From: SIG459 sp045631645
GTDB lineage: Bacteria; Bacillota; Clostridia; Oscillospirales; Oscillospiraceae
Direction: 5' to 3'
DNA: 64,000 bases
Assembly (NCBI GenBank): GCA_045631645.1
Contig: JAZQVC010000020.1
Location: 1-64,000, forward strand
How positions within the stretch are numbered: the first letter of the stretch is position 1; each line of letters starts with the position of its first letter. A program made the position numbers and the translations under genes. The notes beneath the pieces are model-generated. The model did not search any database. It was not told the origin of the DNA and saw only the letters and a list, made by a program, of their open reading frames with translations. Below are positions 24,936-33,812 of this stretch, in pieces.

Positions 24936-26132
24936 TCAGTCGTTGGTGTAGTTATCGAAATAACCCTGAATGAAGATAACGGGAGTGCCCTTATCGCCAG
25001 AGCCGGAGGTCAGGTCGCACAAAGAACCGATGAGGTCGGTGAGGTTTCTGGGGGTGGTGCCCTCAGAGACCATGTTGCCTACGAGGCTTGCGCCATCCTT
25101 GGCCTTGATGCGCTCGGAAATAGCCTTCTTCAGATCCTCGCCCTTGAGGTCGCCAAAATCGTTATCTGCCAGATACTTGAGCTTCAGCTCGTTGGGAGTT
25201 CCGATCAGACCGTCGGTATAACCGGGAGAAACAACGGGGTCAGCCAGCTCCCAGATCTTGCCTGCGGGATCTTTGAATGCGCCGTCGCCATAAACCATAG
25301 CTTCCACCTTCTTGCCGGTGGCTTCGCTCATGCGCTTGCCGATGGCATCTGCAATAGCCATGCAGTCCACGGGGAAAAGCTTAACGCTGTCATCGGTGGC
25401 CTTGTTGGAACCGAGAAGACCGTACTGGGGGTTGAAGCCGCTGCCATCAACACTCTCGGTGAGGAGATCGTCAAGACCGAGGACAGTCTTAACACCTGCT
25501 GCCTTGAGAAGGCGCTTGCTTCTCTGGCGGGAGTGAATATCGCAGGTTATAACGCAGTCGGTGTAGTCGGCAATAGCCTGAACGCGGTTTGCAAAGATAA
25601 CCTCAACCTCTGCACCCATCTTGCGGACCAGTTCGGAGTAATACTCAACATAGTCAACGCCGGTGAAGGGATGGACTACCTTGCCGAAAGCAGCGCGGAA
25701 CTGCTCCAGGCTGAGAACATCACGATAGGGATCGATGCCTGCTTCGTCTACAGCATCGATGCTGACAAGATGGTTGCCCACCTCGTCGGAAGGATAGGAA
25801 AGCATAAGAACAACCTTCTCACAGCCGCCGGCAATGCCCATAAGGCAGTTTGCGAAACGGTTACGGCTGAGGATGGGGAAGGTCACGCCAACGGTCTTGC
25901 CGCCGGTTTTCGCTCTCACGTCCTTGGATATATTCTCAATACTTGCGTAGTTGCCCTGTGCACGTGCAACAACGGATTCAGTTACGGCAACGATGTCCTT
26001 ATCGTGGACTTCAATGCCATTTTCGTTGACGGCCTGAAGAACAGAGGAGACAACTACCTCAACGATATCATCGCCCTGACGGACAATGGGAGTTCTAATA
26101 CCACGGGATACAGTACCGATAAGTCTGCTCAT
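24936..26132 (-). CDS. CofE-like (F420-0:gamma-glutamyl ligase family) protein
   Basis: A 398-residue cytosolic protein. Its N-terminal half matches the CofE fold family that adds glutamate to coenzyme F420: G-I-R-T-P-I-V-R-Q-G-D-D-I, then D-K-D-I-V-A-V-T-E-S-V-V-A-R. Clostridia that carry this longer form have no known F420 pathway, and no other F420 gene is present here. The enzyme may therefore ligate an amino acid to another acid or cofactor. It is much longer than archaeal CofE (about 250 residues), and the extra C-terminal half (G-D-G-A-F-K-D-P-A-G-K-I-W, T-P-R-N-L-T-D) has no motif I can name. It stands alone and ends at its own terminator. A high share of preferred codons suggests good expression. 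Confidence 0.75.
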   Translation of the reverse strand: MSRLIGTVSRGIRTPIVRQGDDIVEVVVSSVLQAVNENGIEVHDKDIVAVTESVVARAQGNYASIENISKDVRAKTGGKTVGVTFPILSRNRFANCLMGIAGGCEKVVLMLSYPSDEVGNHLVSIDAVDEAGIDPYRDVLSLEQFRAAFGKVVHPFTGVDYVEYYSELVRKMGAEVEVIFANRVQAIADYTDCVITCDIHSRQRSKRLLKAAGVKTVLGLDDLLTESVDGSGFNPQYGLLGSNKATDDSVKLFPVDCMAIADAIGKRMSEATGKKVEAMVYGDGAFKDPAGKIWELADPVVSPGYTDGLIGTPNELKLKYLADNDFGDLKGEDLKKAISERIKAKDGASLVGNMVSEGTTPRNLTDLIGSLCDLTSGSGDKGTPVIFIQGYFDNYTND

Positions 26133-26243
26133 TTATGATACCTCATTTGCTATCAAGTTTATTAACAATCAAGTTTACTAACAACGATGTATTATAATAT
26201 TATTTTCAGATGTTGTAAATTGTTTTTTGCAAAAAAATCAAAT

Positions 26244-27116
26244 TTATTCGCCGTAAGAACTATCCAGCGCTTCTCTTCTGAGCAAATATTCGCTGGGCGT
26301 CAATCCATAGAGTTTCTTAAAAGATCGCAGGAAAGAGGAATACTCGGAAAATCCCACCTTCATAGCAGCTTCCGTTACGCCCATTCCGCTGTCCAGAAGT
26401 CCCGCAGCAGCTGTGAGCCGCTTCTGGCAGATATAGTTATGCACGGTGTATCCAGTGGATTCCTTGAATCTGCGCATAAAATAATAGCGGCTCAGATAGC
26501 ATTTTCCTGCCAAAAAATCAACGCTCAGTTCATCGGAAAGATGGCGGTTTATATAGCTCAGCGCCTCATCAATTTTGGGGTCAATATCTCCGGATTCACT
26601 GCTGCTTTCTTCCAGCACGCAGCGGTTGAATTCTATCATTATCTGGAGAAAAATGGTGTCTGCAAGTATGGCGCTTCCAAAGCGCTCTTCCCCCATTGCT
26701 TTTTCAAGCCCCGCAATGAGTTTTTTTATCCTCAACGCAGATTCACCCTTGGGGTGATATAGACATGCTCTCCTCTCGGCGCTCACCCGAAAGCAGCTGT
26801 CCAGTTTCGCGCCTTCCCTGCTCTGCTCCTCAAGATAACCGGGGCGAATCCAGAAAACCGCCCTTTCATAATCGGATACATCACTGATGACAGGTTTATG
26901 AATGGCATTATGGGGCACAAACAGGATATCTCCCGGCTCAAGGCTATAGGTGACGCCTTCTATGATGTAATCAACACTGCCCGAATAGAACACCAGCGCC
27001 TTATCAAATTCATGATAATGGGTTTCCACCTGCTGACCGCGGCGGTCGCAAAGATGAAAAAGTCTGAAATTTTCAAACAGGTAGCCTTTGTTGGCAATTC
27101 TTGCGTTCTCGTTCAC
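26244..27116 (-). CDS. AraC-family regulator with N-terminal cupin domain
   Basis: The 290 residues contain a sugar-type cupin sensor domain (H-Y-H-E-F-D at about 33-38, then E-P-G-D-I-L-F-V-P) and two C-terminal helix-turn-helix units (about 190-285) ending in the AraC signature A-A-M-K-V-G-F-S-E-Y-S-S-F-L-R-S-F-K-K-L-Y-G. Such regulators usually control sugar or polymer use. It starts with GTG and overlaps the WYL gene stop (GTGA), so the two regulators are co-translated. The target is unknown; the GH3/DUF1847 operon across the divergent region is a possible one. Confidence 0.9.
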   Translation of the reverse strand: MNENARIANKGYLFENFRLFHLCDRRGQQVETHYHEFDKALVFYSGSVDYIIEGVTYSLEPGDILFVPHNAIHKPVISDVSDYERAVFWIRPGYLEEQSREGAKLDSCFRVSAERRACLYHPKGESALRIKKLIAGLEKAMGEERFGSAILADTIFLQIMIEFNRCVLEESSSESGDIDPKIDEALSYINRHLSDELSVDFLAGKCYLSRYYFMRRFKESTGYTVHNYICQKRLTAAAGLLDSGMGVTEAAMKVGFSEYSSFLRSFKKLYGLTPSEYLLRREALDSSYGE

Positions 27117-28114
27117 TTCTCATCCCCGCTCTCATACATAGCCAAAGATTCTTTCAGCAGGCTGTTCATTTTTTCCACAACAGACGCAGGAGACAGGATT
27201 TTCATACCTCCCTGAAAACCGAAGACCCATGCCAAAAACTGGGGTGAAGGCACTACATCAACTGTAATGGTGAAGCGTTCATTATCAGTGGAAACTATGA
27301 TGATATCCTTGCCGAAGCGGTCTATAACCGCACCCGCAAGATGGTTTTCACAGCTGAGTCTGACTTTTTCCGCCTTGCCGGAAAACATTCCGAAAACCTT
27401 CTCTGTATACTCGGCCATATTCAGTCCGCCCAGCACGTCCTTACCCTCGCGGACTTTGTCGGTGATGCGTATAGAAGCCATCTTATCCACGCGGTAATGA
27501 CGGGTTTGAGAAGTTTCGCTGTCAAAAGCAATCAAGTAATAATTTTCATTATTCCATGTGAGCGCATAGGGGCTCACGGCATATTCCTGACCGCCTTTGC
27601 GGAAAGAGCGTTCCTTTGTGACGGAATACTCAAAATATTTGAAGTTTATCTGTCTGTCGGAAGCGATTGCGCTGTGTATTTTGTCCACGTTATAGTAGAT
27701 GCTCTCATTCATGGTTTTGATGCGGTTTGAAACATAAACCTGACGGTGGAGAGCGCCCGCCTCATAAATGCTGGCGAGAGCCTCGACCTTTTTGATGAGA
27801 GCCATGGATTTCTTGCCGGTAATGAATCTGGAGGCCTGAACGCTGTCCACAAGCAGCTTCAGCTCCGGCAGTTCAAACTCACGGGAGGCAAGATAATAGC
27901 CGCCACCCGGTCCTTTTTGCTGTATGATATCCATTCCGTAAGTGCGCAGGGCTTCTATATCGTCATAAAGGCTTTTTCTCTCGGCGGAGATGCCGTAGCC
28001 TTCCAGATGTCTTATCATTTCCGCAATGGAAACAGGATGGTTTTCATCGCTGTTGCTGCGGAGAAAATCCATAAGATAAACTATCTTAAGTTTCTGATTG
28101 GGTGACTTTGCCAT
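27113..28114 (-). CDS. WYL-domain transcriptional regulator
   Basis: The 333 residues have an N-terminal winged helix-turn-helix (about 8-70; R-K-S-L-Y-D-D-I-E-A-L), a central WYL domain (about 140-230) and a C-terminal WCX extension. The usual W-Y-L motif reads Y-Y-L in N-E-N-Y-Y-L-I-A-F. WYL proteins sense nucleic acid or nucleotide ligands and often control stress or phage-related genes. It forms a two-gene operon with the AraC regulator. The divergent promoter region (28115-28289) faces the DUF1847/GH3 operon. Confidence 0.9.
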   Translation of the reverse strand: MAKSPNQKLKIVYLMDFLRSNSDENHPVSIAEMIRHLEGYGISAERKSLYDDIEALRTYGMDIIQQKGPGGGYYLASREFELPELKLLVDSVQASRFITGKKSMALIKKVEALASIYEAGALHRQVYVSNRIKTMNESIYYNVDKIHSAIASDRQINFKYFEYSVTKERSFRKGGQEYAVSPYALTWNNENYYLIAFDSETSQTRHYRVDKMASIRITDKVREGKDVLGGLNMAEYTEKVFGMFSGKAEKVRLSCENHLAGAVIDRFGKDIIIVSTDNERFTITVDVVPSPQFLAWVFGFQGGMKILSPASVVEKMNSLLKESLAMYESGDEK

Positions 28115-28226
28115 TACTCATCGCCTCCGCAATTATAATATACCTTTTCATGCCGTTTCGCAAGATAAAACGCCTTGTATTGCATATATATTCTGTTTTT
28201 TAATGCAAAAAGTGCCTTTGCTCAAT

Positions 28227-28256
28227 TTGACAAAAGCAAGGGCGTTGTGCTAACAT
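28227..28256 (+). promoter_or_regulatory. Putative sigma-A promoter of the DUF1847/GH3 operon
   Basis: TTGACA (28227-28232), an 18-base spacer and TAACAT (28251-28256), 33 bases before the gene. Confidence 0.65.
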
Positions 28257-28289
28257 TTTTTACATAAAACAATAATCGGAGGTTAAGCC

Positions 28290-28901
28290 ATGTATACCTG
28301 TTCAAGCTGCACCGTACATACCTGCGAGAAGCCCGAAAACGGCAATTATCCCAAAAACTGTCCTGTTTTGCAAAAAGAGCGTATAGGGGAAATACTGAAG
28401 GAATATGAGCCTTACAGAGAGTTTTTTACCACCTGCGCAAGAATTGAGGCAGAGGGCTATTGCCAGTGGCCAAGACTCCGTGAAACCCTTGAGCTTTGCC
28501 AAAGAATGGGCTATAAAAAGCTGGGTCTTGCCTTTTGCGCGGGCTTTCGCTCCGAAGCAAAAATCCTTGAAAATCTCCTCCGCAGCAGAGGTATTCAGGT
28601 TGTCAGCGCCGTATGCAAAGTTGGCGGTATTGACAAAGAGGATTTCGGCATGCCCTCCGACTGCAAAATTCACCCCGGCGGCTATGAACCCGTTTGTAAT
28701 CCCATAGCTCAGGCAGAGCTTCTCAACGACGAAAAAACCGAATTTAATATTGTTCTCGGTCTTTGCGTAGGCCACGACTCTCTTTTCCTGAAACACGCCA
28801 ACGCTCTTTCCACAGTTTTGGTGGCAAAGGACAGAGTTATGGCTCATAATCCCTGCGGCGCTATCTATACAGCAAACGGATACTGCAAAAATAAGCTTTG
28901 A
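28290..28901 (+). CDS. DUF1847 cysteine-rich protein, probable metal binding
   Basis: The 203 residues match the DUF1847 family as I remember it: an N-terminal C-S-S-C and later C-E-K-P cysteine cluster, N-C-P-V, then G-L-A-F-C-A-G-F-R-S-E-A and G-L-C-V-G-H-D-S-L-F, ending N-P-C-G-A-I-Y. At least ten cysteines suggest a bound metal or iron-sulfur cluster. The function of the family is not known. A CGGAGG site precedes the ATG and the GH3 gene follows after 20 bases, so they share a transcript, although a metabolic link is not obvious. Confidence 0.85.
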   Translation: MYTCSSCTVHTCEKPENGNYPKNCPVLQKERIGEILKEYEPYREFFTTCARIEAEGYCQWPRLRETLELCQRMGYKKLGLAFCAGFRSEAKILENLLRSRGIQVVSAVCKVGGIDKEDFGMPSDCKIHPGGYEPVCNPIAQAELLNDEKTEFNIVLGLCVGHDSLFLKHANALSTVLVAKDRVMAHNPCGAIYTANGYCKNKL

Positions 28902-28921
28902 TTTTTGAAAGGCGGATAAGT

Positions 28922-31375
28922 ATGGATAGAATCATTCGCGCGGTAAAGGACACCGCCGTAAGCGAGCGCGAGCTTCGCCACGCCGCCCTTGCCAGAAAGG
29001 TCTGCGCCGAGGGAATGGTGCTTCTTGAAAATAACGGTGCCCTTCCTCTTCGCGGAGGCAAGGTTGCACTTTACGGCGCAGGCGTGCGCCACGGTTCTTA
29101 CGGCGGTTCGGGCAGCGGAGAGAACAATCCCCGTTACAGAGTTTCTCCCGAGCAGGGCTTTATAAATGCAGGCTGGGAAATAACATCCACCCAATGGCTG
29201 GACGAATTTGACAAGCTGTATGCCGGTGAAAAAGAAGCTTACACCCGCTCCGTATTGAAAGCCACTCGCCTTCTTGGGGTTTTCGGACGCATGGAATATG
29301 TTGCAAGCCATCCCTTCATCCCCTCAGGCGGACGAAGAATCACCCCCGAAGAAGCAATCGCAAGCGGCTGCGACACCGCAGTTTATATCCTTACCCGCCA
29401 CGCAGGCGAAGGTGGAGACCGCCGCACCGTACAGGGTGACTATTATATCACCGACAGCGAAAAGGACTTTCTCTGCTCTCTTTGCGAAAGCTACCCCAAG
29501 GTTGTGCTCGTGCTTAACATCGGCAGTATCATGGATTTGAATTTTGTTGACGAATGCGGCGTCGACGCCATAGTTTACATGATGCAAGGCGGCATGGAAG
29601 CCGGAAACGGACTTTTTGATATTCTCAGCGGCGCAGTCAGCCCCTGCGGAAAGCTTTCGGACACATGGGCGCATAATTACGAGGACTACCCCTGCCATGA
29701 CAGCTTCTCCACAAGGGGAGGAAGAAAACTTGAAGAGGATTATCTCGAAAGCATCTATGTGGGTTACCGCTGGTTTGATGCTATGGGCATAAGCCCCCGC
29801 TACGCATTCGGTCACGGTCTCAGTTACAGCCACTTTTCCCTCACACCCGGTGCAGCAACCGCTGATGGCAGCCGCATCAACATTTATGCCAATATTCAGA
29901 ATGTGGGCAATGTCGGCGCAAAGGAAGTTGTTCAGCTTTATGTTTCTGCTCCCGAGGGTATTCTCTCCAAAGAAGCAAAAAGCCTCGTTGCCTACACAAA
30001 AACTGCCCTCATTGAGCCGGGACGCAGCGAGCAACTTTGCCTGAACTTCGATCTGCGCCAGTGTGCATCCTATTACGCAGAAAGTTCCTCTTTCATCCTG
30101 GAAAAGGGCGAATATATAGTCTATATCGGCACAGCCTCCGACAAACTTCTCCCCGCAGCCGTCATCAGCCTTGACGAAACTGCCGTAACCGAAAAATGCA
30201 CCGCCGTCTGCCCAATGGAGGATCAGTTGGATTTTATAGTCCCTCCCCATCGTGAGCGCACCATACCGGAAACGGCAAGACTTTGCGTATCTGCTTCCGC
30301 CATAAGCACCGTCGAGTACAGTTATGCTCCGCCTGCCTTGGTGGAAAGCCCCAAAATTGACGCAATAATGGCTTCCCTCACCGATAAGGATATTGCAAGG
30401 CTTCTTGTTGGCGCTTGTTATGTAGGTCCCTGTCACAACACCGCCTTCGGCGCAGCAGGAGCATCCACCTCCCTTCTTCTTGAAAAAGGCATAGATAATA
30501 TGCCCATGGCAGACGGACCTCAGGGAATCAATCTTCAGCTTTGCTCTCCCCCTCCCCGTCAGAACTTTTTCTCTCCTCAGGCGCTGCCCGAATCTGTAAC
30601 ACTGGGAAAACGCAGCCTTCTCACCCGTATTATGAATCCTGCGCCCAAAGGCAAGGGCGAAGATTATTACCATTTCTGCACCGCCTGGCCTTGCCAGACC
30701 CTTGTTGCCCAAACATGGGACAAGTCACTCGCAGAGGAAGTTGGAAAAGCCACGGGAACAGAAATGCTTGAATACGGCATTGTTTTCTGGCTTGCTCCCG
30801 CTATGAACATCCATCGCAACGTTCTTTGCGGAAGAAACTTCGAATATTGCTCCGAAGACCCTGTGCTCAGCGGAAAAACCGCAGCCGCACTTACCAAGGG
30901 CGTTCAGAGCCGCAAGGGCTGCTACGCAACCATAAAGCACTTTGCCTGCAACAATCTTGAAAATTCCAGGAACCGCTCCTCCAGCAATCTGGACGAGAGA
31001 ACCCTGCGCGAGGTTTATCTCAAGGGCTTCCGTATAGCCGTTGAGGAAGGCGGAGCAAAGGCTCTTATGAGCAGCTATAACAAAATCAACGGCGTGTATG
31101 CCGCCAACAACCATGACCTTCTCACCAAAGTTCTGCGTAACGAATGGGGCTTTGAGGGTATAGTTATGACCGACTGGTTCGGCACAGGCCATCACGAGGC
31201 AAGCGATGCCAAAGCCTGCGCCGCAGGAAACGACATTGTCATGCCCGGTACTCCCATAGCCTTCCGAAAGGTTCTTAAGGCTATGAGACGGGGTGAAATA
31301 AGCACATACGACACCCATTCCTGCGCACGCAGACTTATCCGCGCCGCGCTGGAAAGCTGCGTTATGCAAAAATAA
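28922..31375 (+). CDS. Glycoside hydrolase family 3 (beta-glucosidase-like), permuted domain order
   Basis: The 817-residue enzyme is cytosolic (no signal peptide) and probably splits beta-linked gluco- or xylo-oligosaccharides. Its domains come in the reverse of the common order. First is the GH3 C-terminal alpha/beta domain (V-L-L-E-N-N-G-A-L-P-L near residue 37), then a fibronectin-like domain after the H-G-L-S-Y-S segment. Last is the TIM barrel (about 480-817), which carries K-H-F-A-C-N and the nucleophile D751 in V-M-T-D-W-F-G. This order is known from Ruminococcus and Butyrivibrio beta-glucosidases. The ATG at 28922 has an AAAGGCGG site; an in-frame TTG upstream does not look used. A terminator follows. 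Confidence 0.92.
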   Translation: MDRIIRAVKDTAVSERELRHAALARKVCAEGMVLLENNGALPLRGGKVALYGAGVRHGSYGGSGSGENNPRYRVSPEQGFINAGWEITSTQWLDEFDKLYAGEKEAYTRSVLKATRLLGVFGRMEYVASHPFIPSGGRRITPEEAIASGCDTAVYILTRHAGEGGDRRTVQGDYYITDSEKDFLCSLCESYPKVVLVLNIGSIMDLNFVDECGVDAIVYMMQGGMEAGNGLFDILSGAVSPCGKLSDTWAHNYEDYPCHDSFSTRGGRKLEEDYLESIYVGYRWFDAMGISPRYAFGHGLSYSHFSLTPGAATADGSRINIYANIQNVGNVGAKEVVQLYVSAPEGILSKEAKSLVAYTKTALIEPGRSEQLCLNFDLRQCASYYAESSSFILEKGEYIVYIGTASDKLLPAAVISLDETAVTEKCTAVCPMEDQLDFIVPPHRERTIPETARLCVSASAISTVEYSYAPPALVESPKIDAIMASLTDKDIARLLVGACYVGPCHNTAFGAAGASTSLLLEKGIDNMPMADGPQGINLQLCSPPPRQNFFSPQALPESVTLGKRSLLTRIMNPAPKGKGEDYYHFCTAWPCQTLVAQTWDKSLAEEVGKATGTEMLEYGIVFWLAPAMNIHRNVLCGRNFEYCSEDPVLSGKTAAALTKGVQSRKGCYATIKHFACNNLENSRNRSSSNLDERTLREVYLKGFRIAVEEGGAKALMSSYNKINGVYAANNHDLLTKVLRNEWGFEGIVMTDWFGTGHHEASDAKACAAGNDIVMPGTPIAFRKVLKAMRRGEISTYDTHSCARRLIRAALESCVMQK

Positions 31376-31376
31376 T

Positions 31377-31409
31377 AAAATGCTCCGTGCGGAATGCGCG
31401 GAGCATTTT
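31377..31409 (+). terminator. Intrinsic terminator after the GH3 gene
   Basis: An 11-base-pair stem (31377-31387 with 31399-31409); also placed to stop the convergent oxidoreductase transcript. Confidence 0.8.
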
Positions 31410-31421
31410 ATTATGTAAACT

Positions 31422-33653
31422 TTATTGGCAGCATTTTTCAACTTCAACCAGATTAGTATGCTGGGGATTTCCCCGTGCATAAGGGGTTGGTCTGAGGCTT
31501 GTGAGAGTATTGATGCAGCCGCCTTCGTCCTCGCCCTGCCCGTTGGGCTTATACCAAGCGCCCTGAGAAAGTGCTGTTACTCCCTCCATGATTTTATCTG
31601 TGATATGGGCTTTTGCCCGTATCACGCCCCTGTCATTTCTGATAATCACCGCATTTCCCTGGTCTATTCCCCTCTTTTCTGCATCTTTGGGATTTATCCA
31701 AAGCCGATGGGGTTCTATCTTTTCCAAGCTTGGGTTATTATCATGTATGCTATGAGCCCTTCGCATTGTGTGCCAGCCGATAAGCTGAAGGGGGTATTTC
31801 TCCGCAAGGGGATCATTTATCCCTTCGGGAGGCTCAACATATCGGGGAATGGCGGGGAAGAAATGTTGATATTCAGTTATGTAAACTTCTTTTGAGAACA
31901 GCTCTATTTTCCCCGAGGGGGTTGAAAAAGGATATTTTTCCGGATCACGGCACTGCTTTTCAAAAGCGATGGAAGCTTCGTTATTCTTATAAACATAAAC
32001 TCCGCCTTTTGAAAATTCCTCATATTCGGGAAGTTCCTTCTCCCTTGTCCTCAGGTCATTATAAATATACTCAAGCCACTCATCCGCACTTCTGCCCTCG
32101 GAAAAAGCTTCTCCGAGCCCAAGTCTTTCGGCTATCTCACATAGCCAGTCATACTCAAAGCGGCACTGCCCCACGCTTTCAACGATTTTGGGGGCAAAGC
32201 CCAAAAAGTCTCCATACTGCCAGGGCATGGAAATATTATTTTGCTCAAGAGGAGAAACTCCGGGCAAGAGAATATCTGCAAAGCGTGCGCTGGCGGTCAT
32301 GAAAAGATCGGAGCAGACTATAAATTCGCATTTACTTGTATCCCGCAATATTTCCGCCGTGCGGTTTATATCGCTATGCTGATTGATAAGACAGTTGCCG
32401 GCCAGATTGATAATCATCTTTATGTCGCTTGGGAGCTTTTCTCCGCCCCTGACTCCGTCTATCGCCTTCATCTCGTGGCCGCGCAAAACGGCCTCAGTCC
32501 AGCAGAATGCAGGAATGGACATGTGGAAAGGATTGGGTGGGCTTGGGAAAACGGGATTTTCATGGCCCTTATAAAAACCGTTGCCGCAGGCCCAACCACC
32601 CCACACACCGACATTTCCAGTCATACAGGCAAGGAGTATGCCGCCTCTGGCGCTTTGTTCACCATAGGCATGGCGCTGCGCGCCCAGACCCTGAATAAGG
32701 GCAGCAGGCTTTGCCTTTGCATAACGCAGGGCAAGATTTTCTATGGTCTTTGCAGGTACAGCGCAGATTTTCTCTGCCCACTGAGGAGTTTTGACGATTC
32801 CGTCTTTTTCTCCCAAAAGATAGCTGAGATAGGATTCTCCGGAATCTATACCCTCGGGCATATGCTCGCCGTCAAAGCCGATGCAGCAGCGAGAGAGAAA
32901 ATCGCTGTCATGCAGCCCTTCGCTATAAATAACATAAGCCATAGCATCAAGCATGGCCGCATCAGTGGCAGGTTTTATCGGTATCCACTCGGCAGAAAGT
33001 CTTTCCACCGTTGCGCTGCGTCTTGGGTCAACCACAATAATGGGAATTCCCTTTGCCTTTGCCTTTTCGAGATAATACATGCTGGCGCAGTCAAATCGGC
33101 TTTCCGCAGGATTATGCCCCCAGAGAATTATCAGGGAACTATCCAGCCAGCTTTCGGGACTGTTGCCCGTTACCGTTGTGCCATACATGAGATTGGACAT
33201 CTGGGTAATGCAGGCAGAAGAATAAGAGTTATATCTTCCCAGATATCCCCCGTCAAGAGCAAGAAGTCTGCGTGCAAGACCGCAGCCTGAGATGAGCCCC
33301 GCCATTCCTGTGGCATAGTTCACATATCGGGATGACGGGCCATAGGCATCGCGAATGCGCACCCATTCCCGTGTAATAATATCCAGGGCTTCATCCCAGC
33401 TTATTTCTTCAAAGCGCCCTTCTCCCCTTTCGCCAACGCGTTTCATGGGTTGGGTTATTCTGTCTGCTCCAAGAAATGTTTCATGGCATTTCAAGCCCTT
33501 TGGGCATGCTGTAAGAGGCATCGTGCCTTCGGTTTCTGCAGCAGTTTGGGTGCTCATGCGGATTATTTTTCCGTCTTTTACATGGGCTCGCAGCAGGCAT
33601 CGTCCTCCGCAGTTATTAAGCCCCGTTGTGGATATTATCCTTTCTTCCTTCAC
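31422..33653 (-). CDS. Solitary molybdopterin oxidoreductase (DMSO reductase family)
   Basis: The 743 residues form a complete Mo-bisPGD catalytic subunit, closest in feel to DmsA. It has the N-C-G-G-R-C cluster region, A-C-P-K-G, P-M-K-R-V-G-E-R-G-E-G, E-I-S-W-D-E-A-L and N-S-Y-S-S-A, where a serine is the likely Mo ligand. The W-G-H-N-P-A-E-S segment and a C-terminal molybdopterin domain follow. Three oddities stand out: there is no twin-arginine signal, so it should stay in the cytoplasm. The first of the four expected Fe-S cysteines is replaced (G-L-N-N-C; remaining C15, C19, C50). No iron-sulfur or membrane-anchor subunit gene adjoins it. The GTG start at 33653 has a GGTGAGG site; the longer frame adds 23 residues without one. 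The substrate is unknown. Confidence 0.88.
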   Translation of the reverse strand: MKEERIISTTGLNNCGGRCLLRAHVKDGKIIRMSTQTAAETEGTMPLTACPKGLKCHETFLGADRITQPMKRVGERGEGRFEEISWDEALDIITREWVRIRDAYGPSSRYVNYATGMAGLISGCGLARRLLALDGGYLGRYNSYSSACITQMSNLMYGTTVTGNSPESWLDSSLIILWGHNPAESRFDCASMYYLEKAKAKGIPIIVVDPRRSATVERLSAEWIPIKPATDAAMLDAMAYVIYSEGLHDSDFLSRCCIGFDGEHMPEGIDSGESYLSYLLGEKDGIVKTPQWAEKICAVPAKTIENLALRYAKAKPAALIQGLGAQRHAYGEQSARGGILLACMTGNVGVWGGWACGNGFYKGHENPVFPSPPNPFHMSIPAFCWTEAVLRGHEMKAIDGVRGGEKLPSDIKMIINLAGNCLINQHSDINRTAEILRDTSKCEFIVCSDLFMTASARFADILLPGVSPLEQNNISMPWQYGDFLGFAPKIVESVGQCRFEYDWLCEIAERLGLGEAFSEGRSADEWLEYIYNDLRTREKELPEYEEFSKGGVYVYKNNEASIAFEKQCRDPEKYPFSTPSGKIELFSKEVYITEYQHFFPAIPRYVEPPEGINDPLAEKYPLQLIGWHTMRRAHSIHDNNPSLEKIEPHRLWINPKDAEKRGIDQGNAVIIRNDRGVIRAKAHITDKIMEGVTALSQGAWYKPNGQGEDEGGCINTLTSLRPTPYARGNPQHTNLVEVEKCCQ

Positions 33654-33750
33654 TTTGTCCTCACCTGCCTTTTTTGAAAATATACCATATATTTTGGTGA
33701 AAGTAAAATAGGATAAGGGCAAACAAATCCCCCATATTCACCGTCAAGTA

Positions 33751-33779
33751 TTGCGTAAATATAAATAAAGTGATAGAAT
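33751..33779 (+). promoter_or_regulatory. Putative sigma-A promoter of the pseudoenzyme/glycosidase operon
   Basis: TTGCGT (33751-33756), a 17-base spacer and TAGAAT (33774-33779), 33 bases before the GTG start. Confidence 0.6.
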
Positions 33780-33812
33780 ACCATGAGATATACTCTTTTT
33801 TGGAGGAACACC

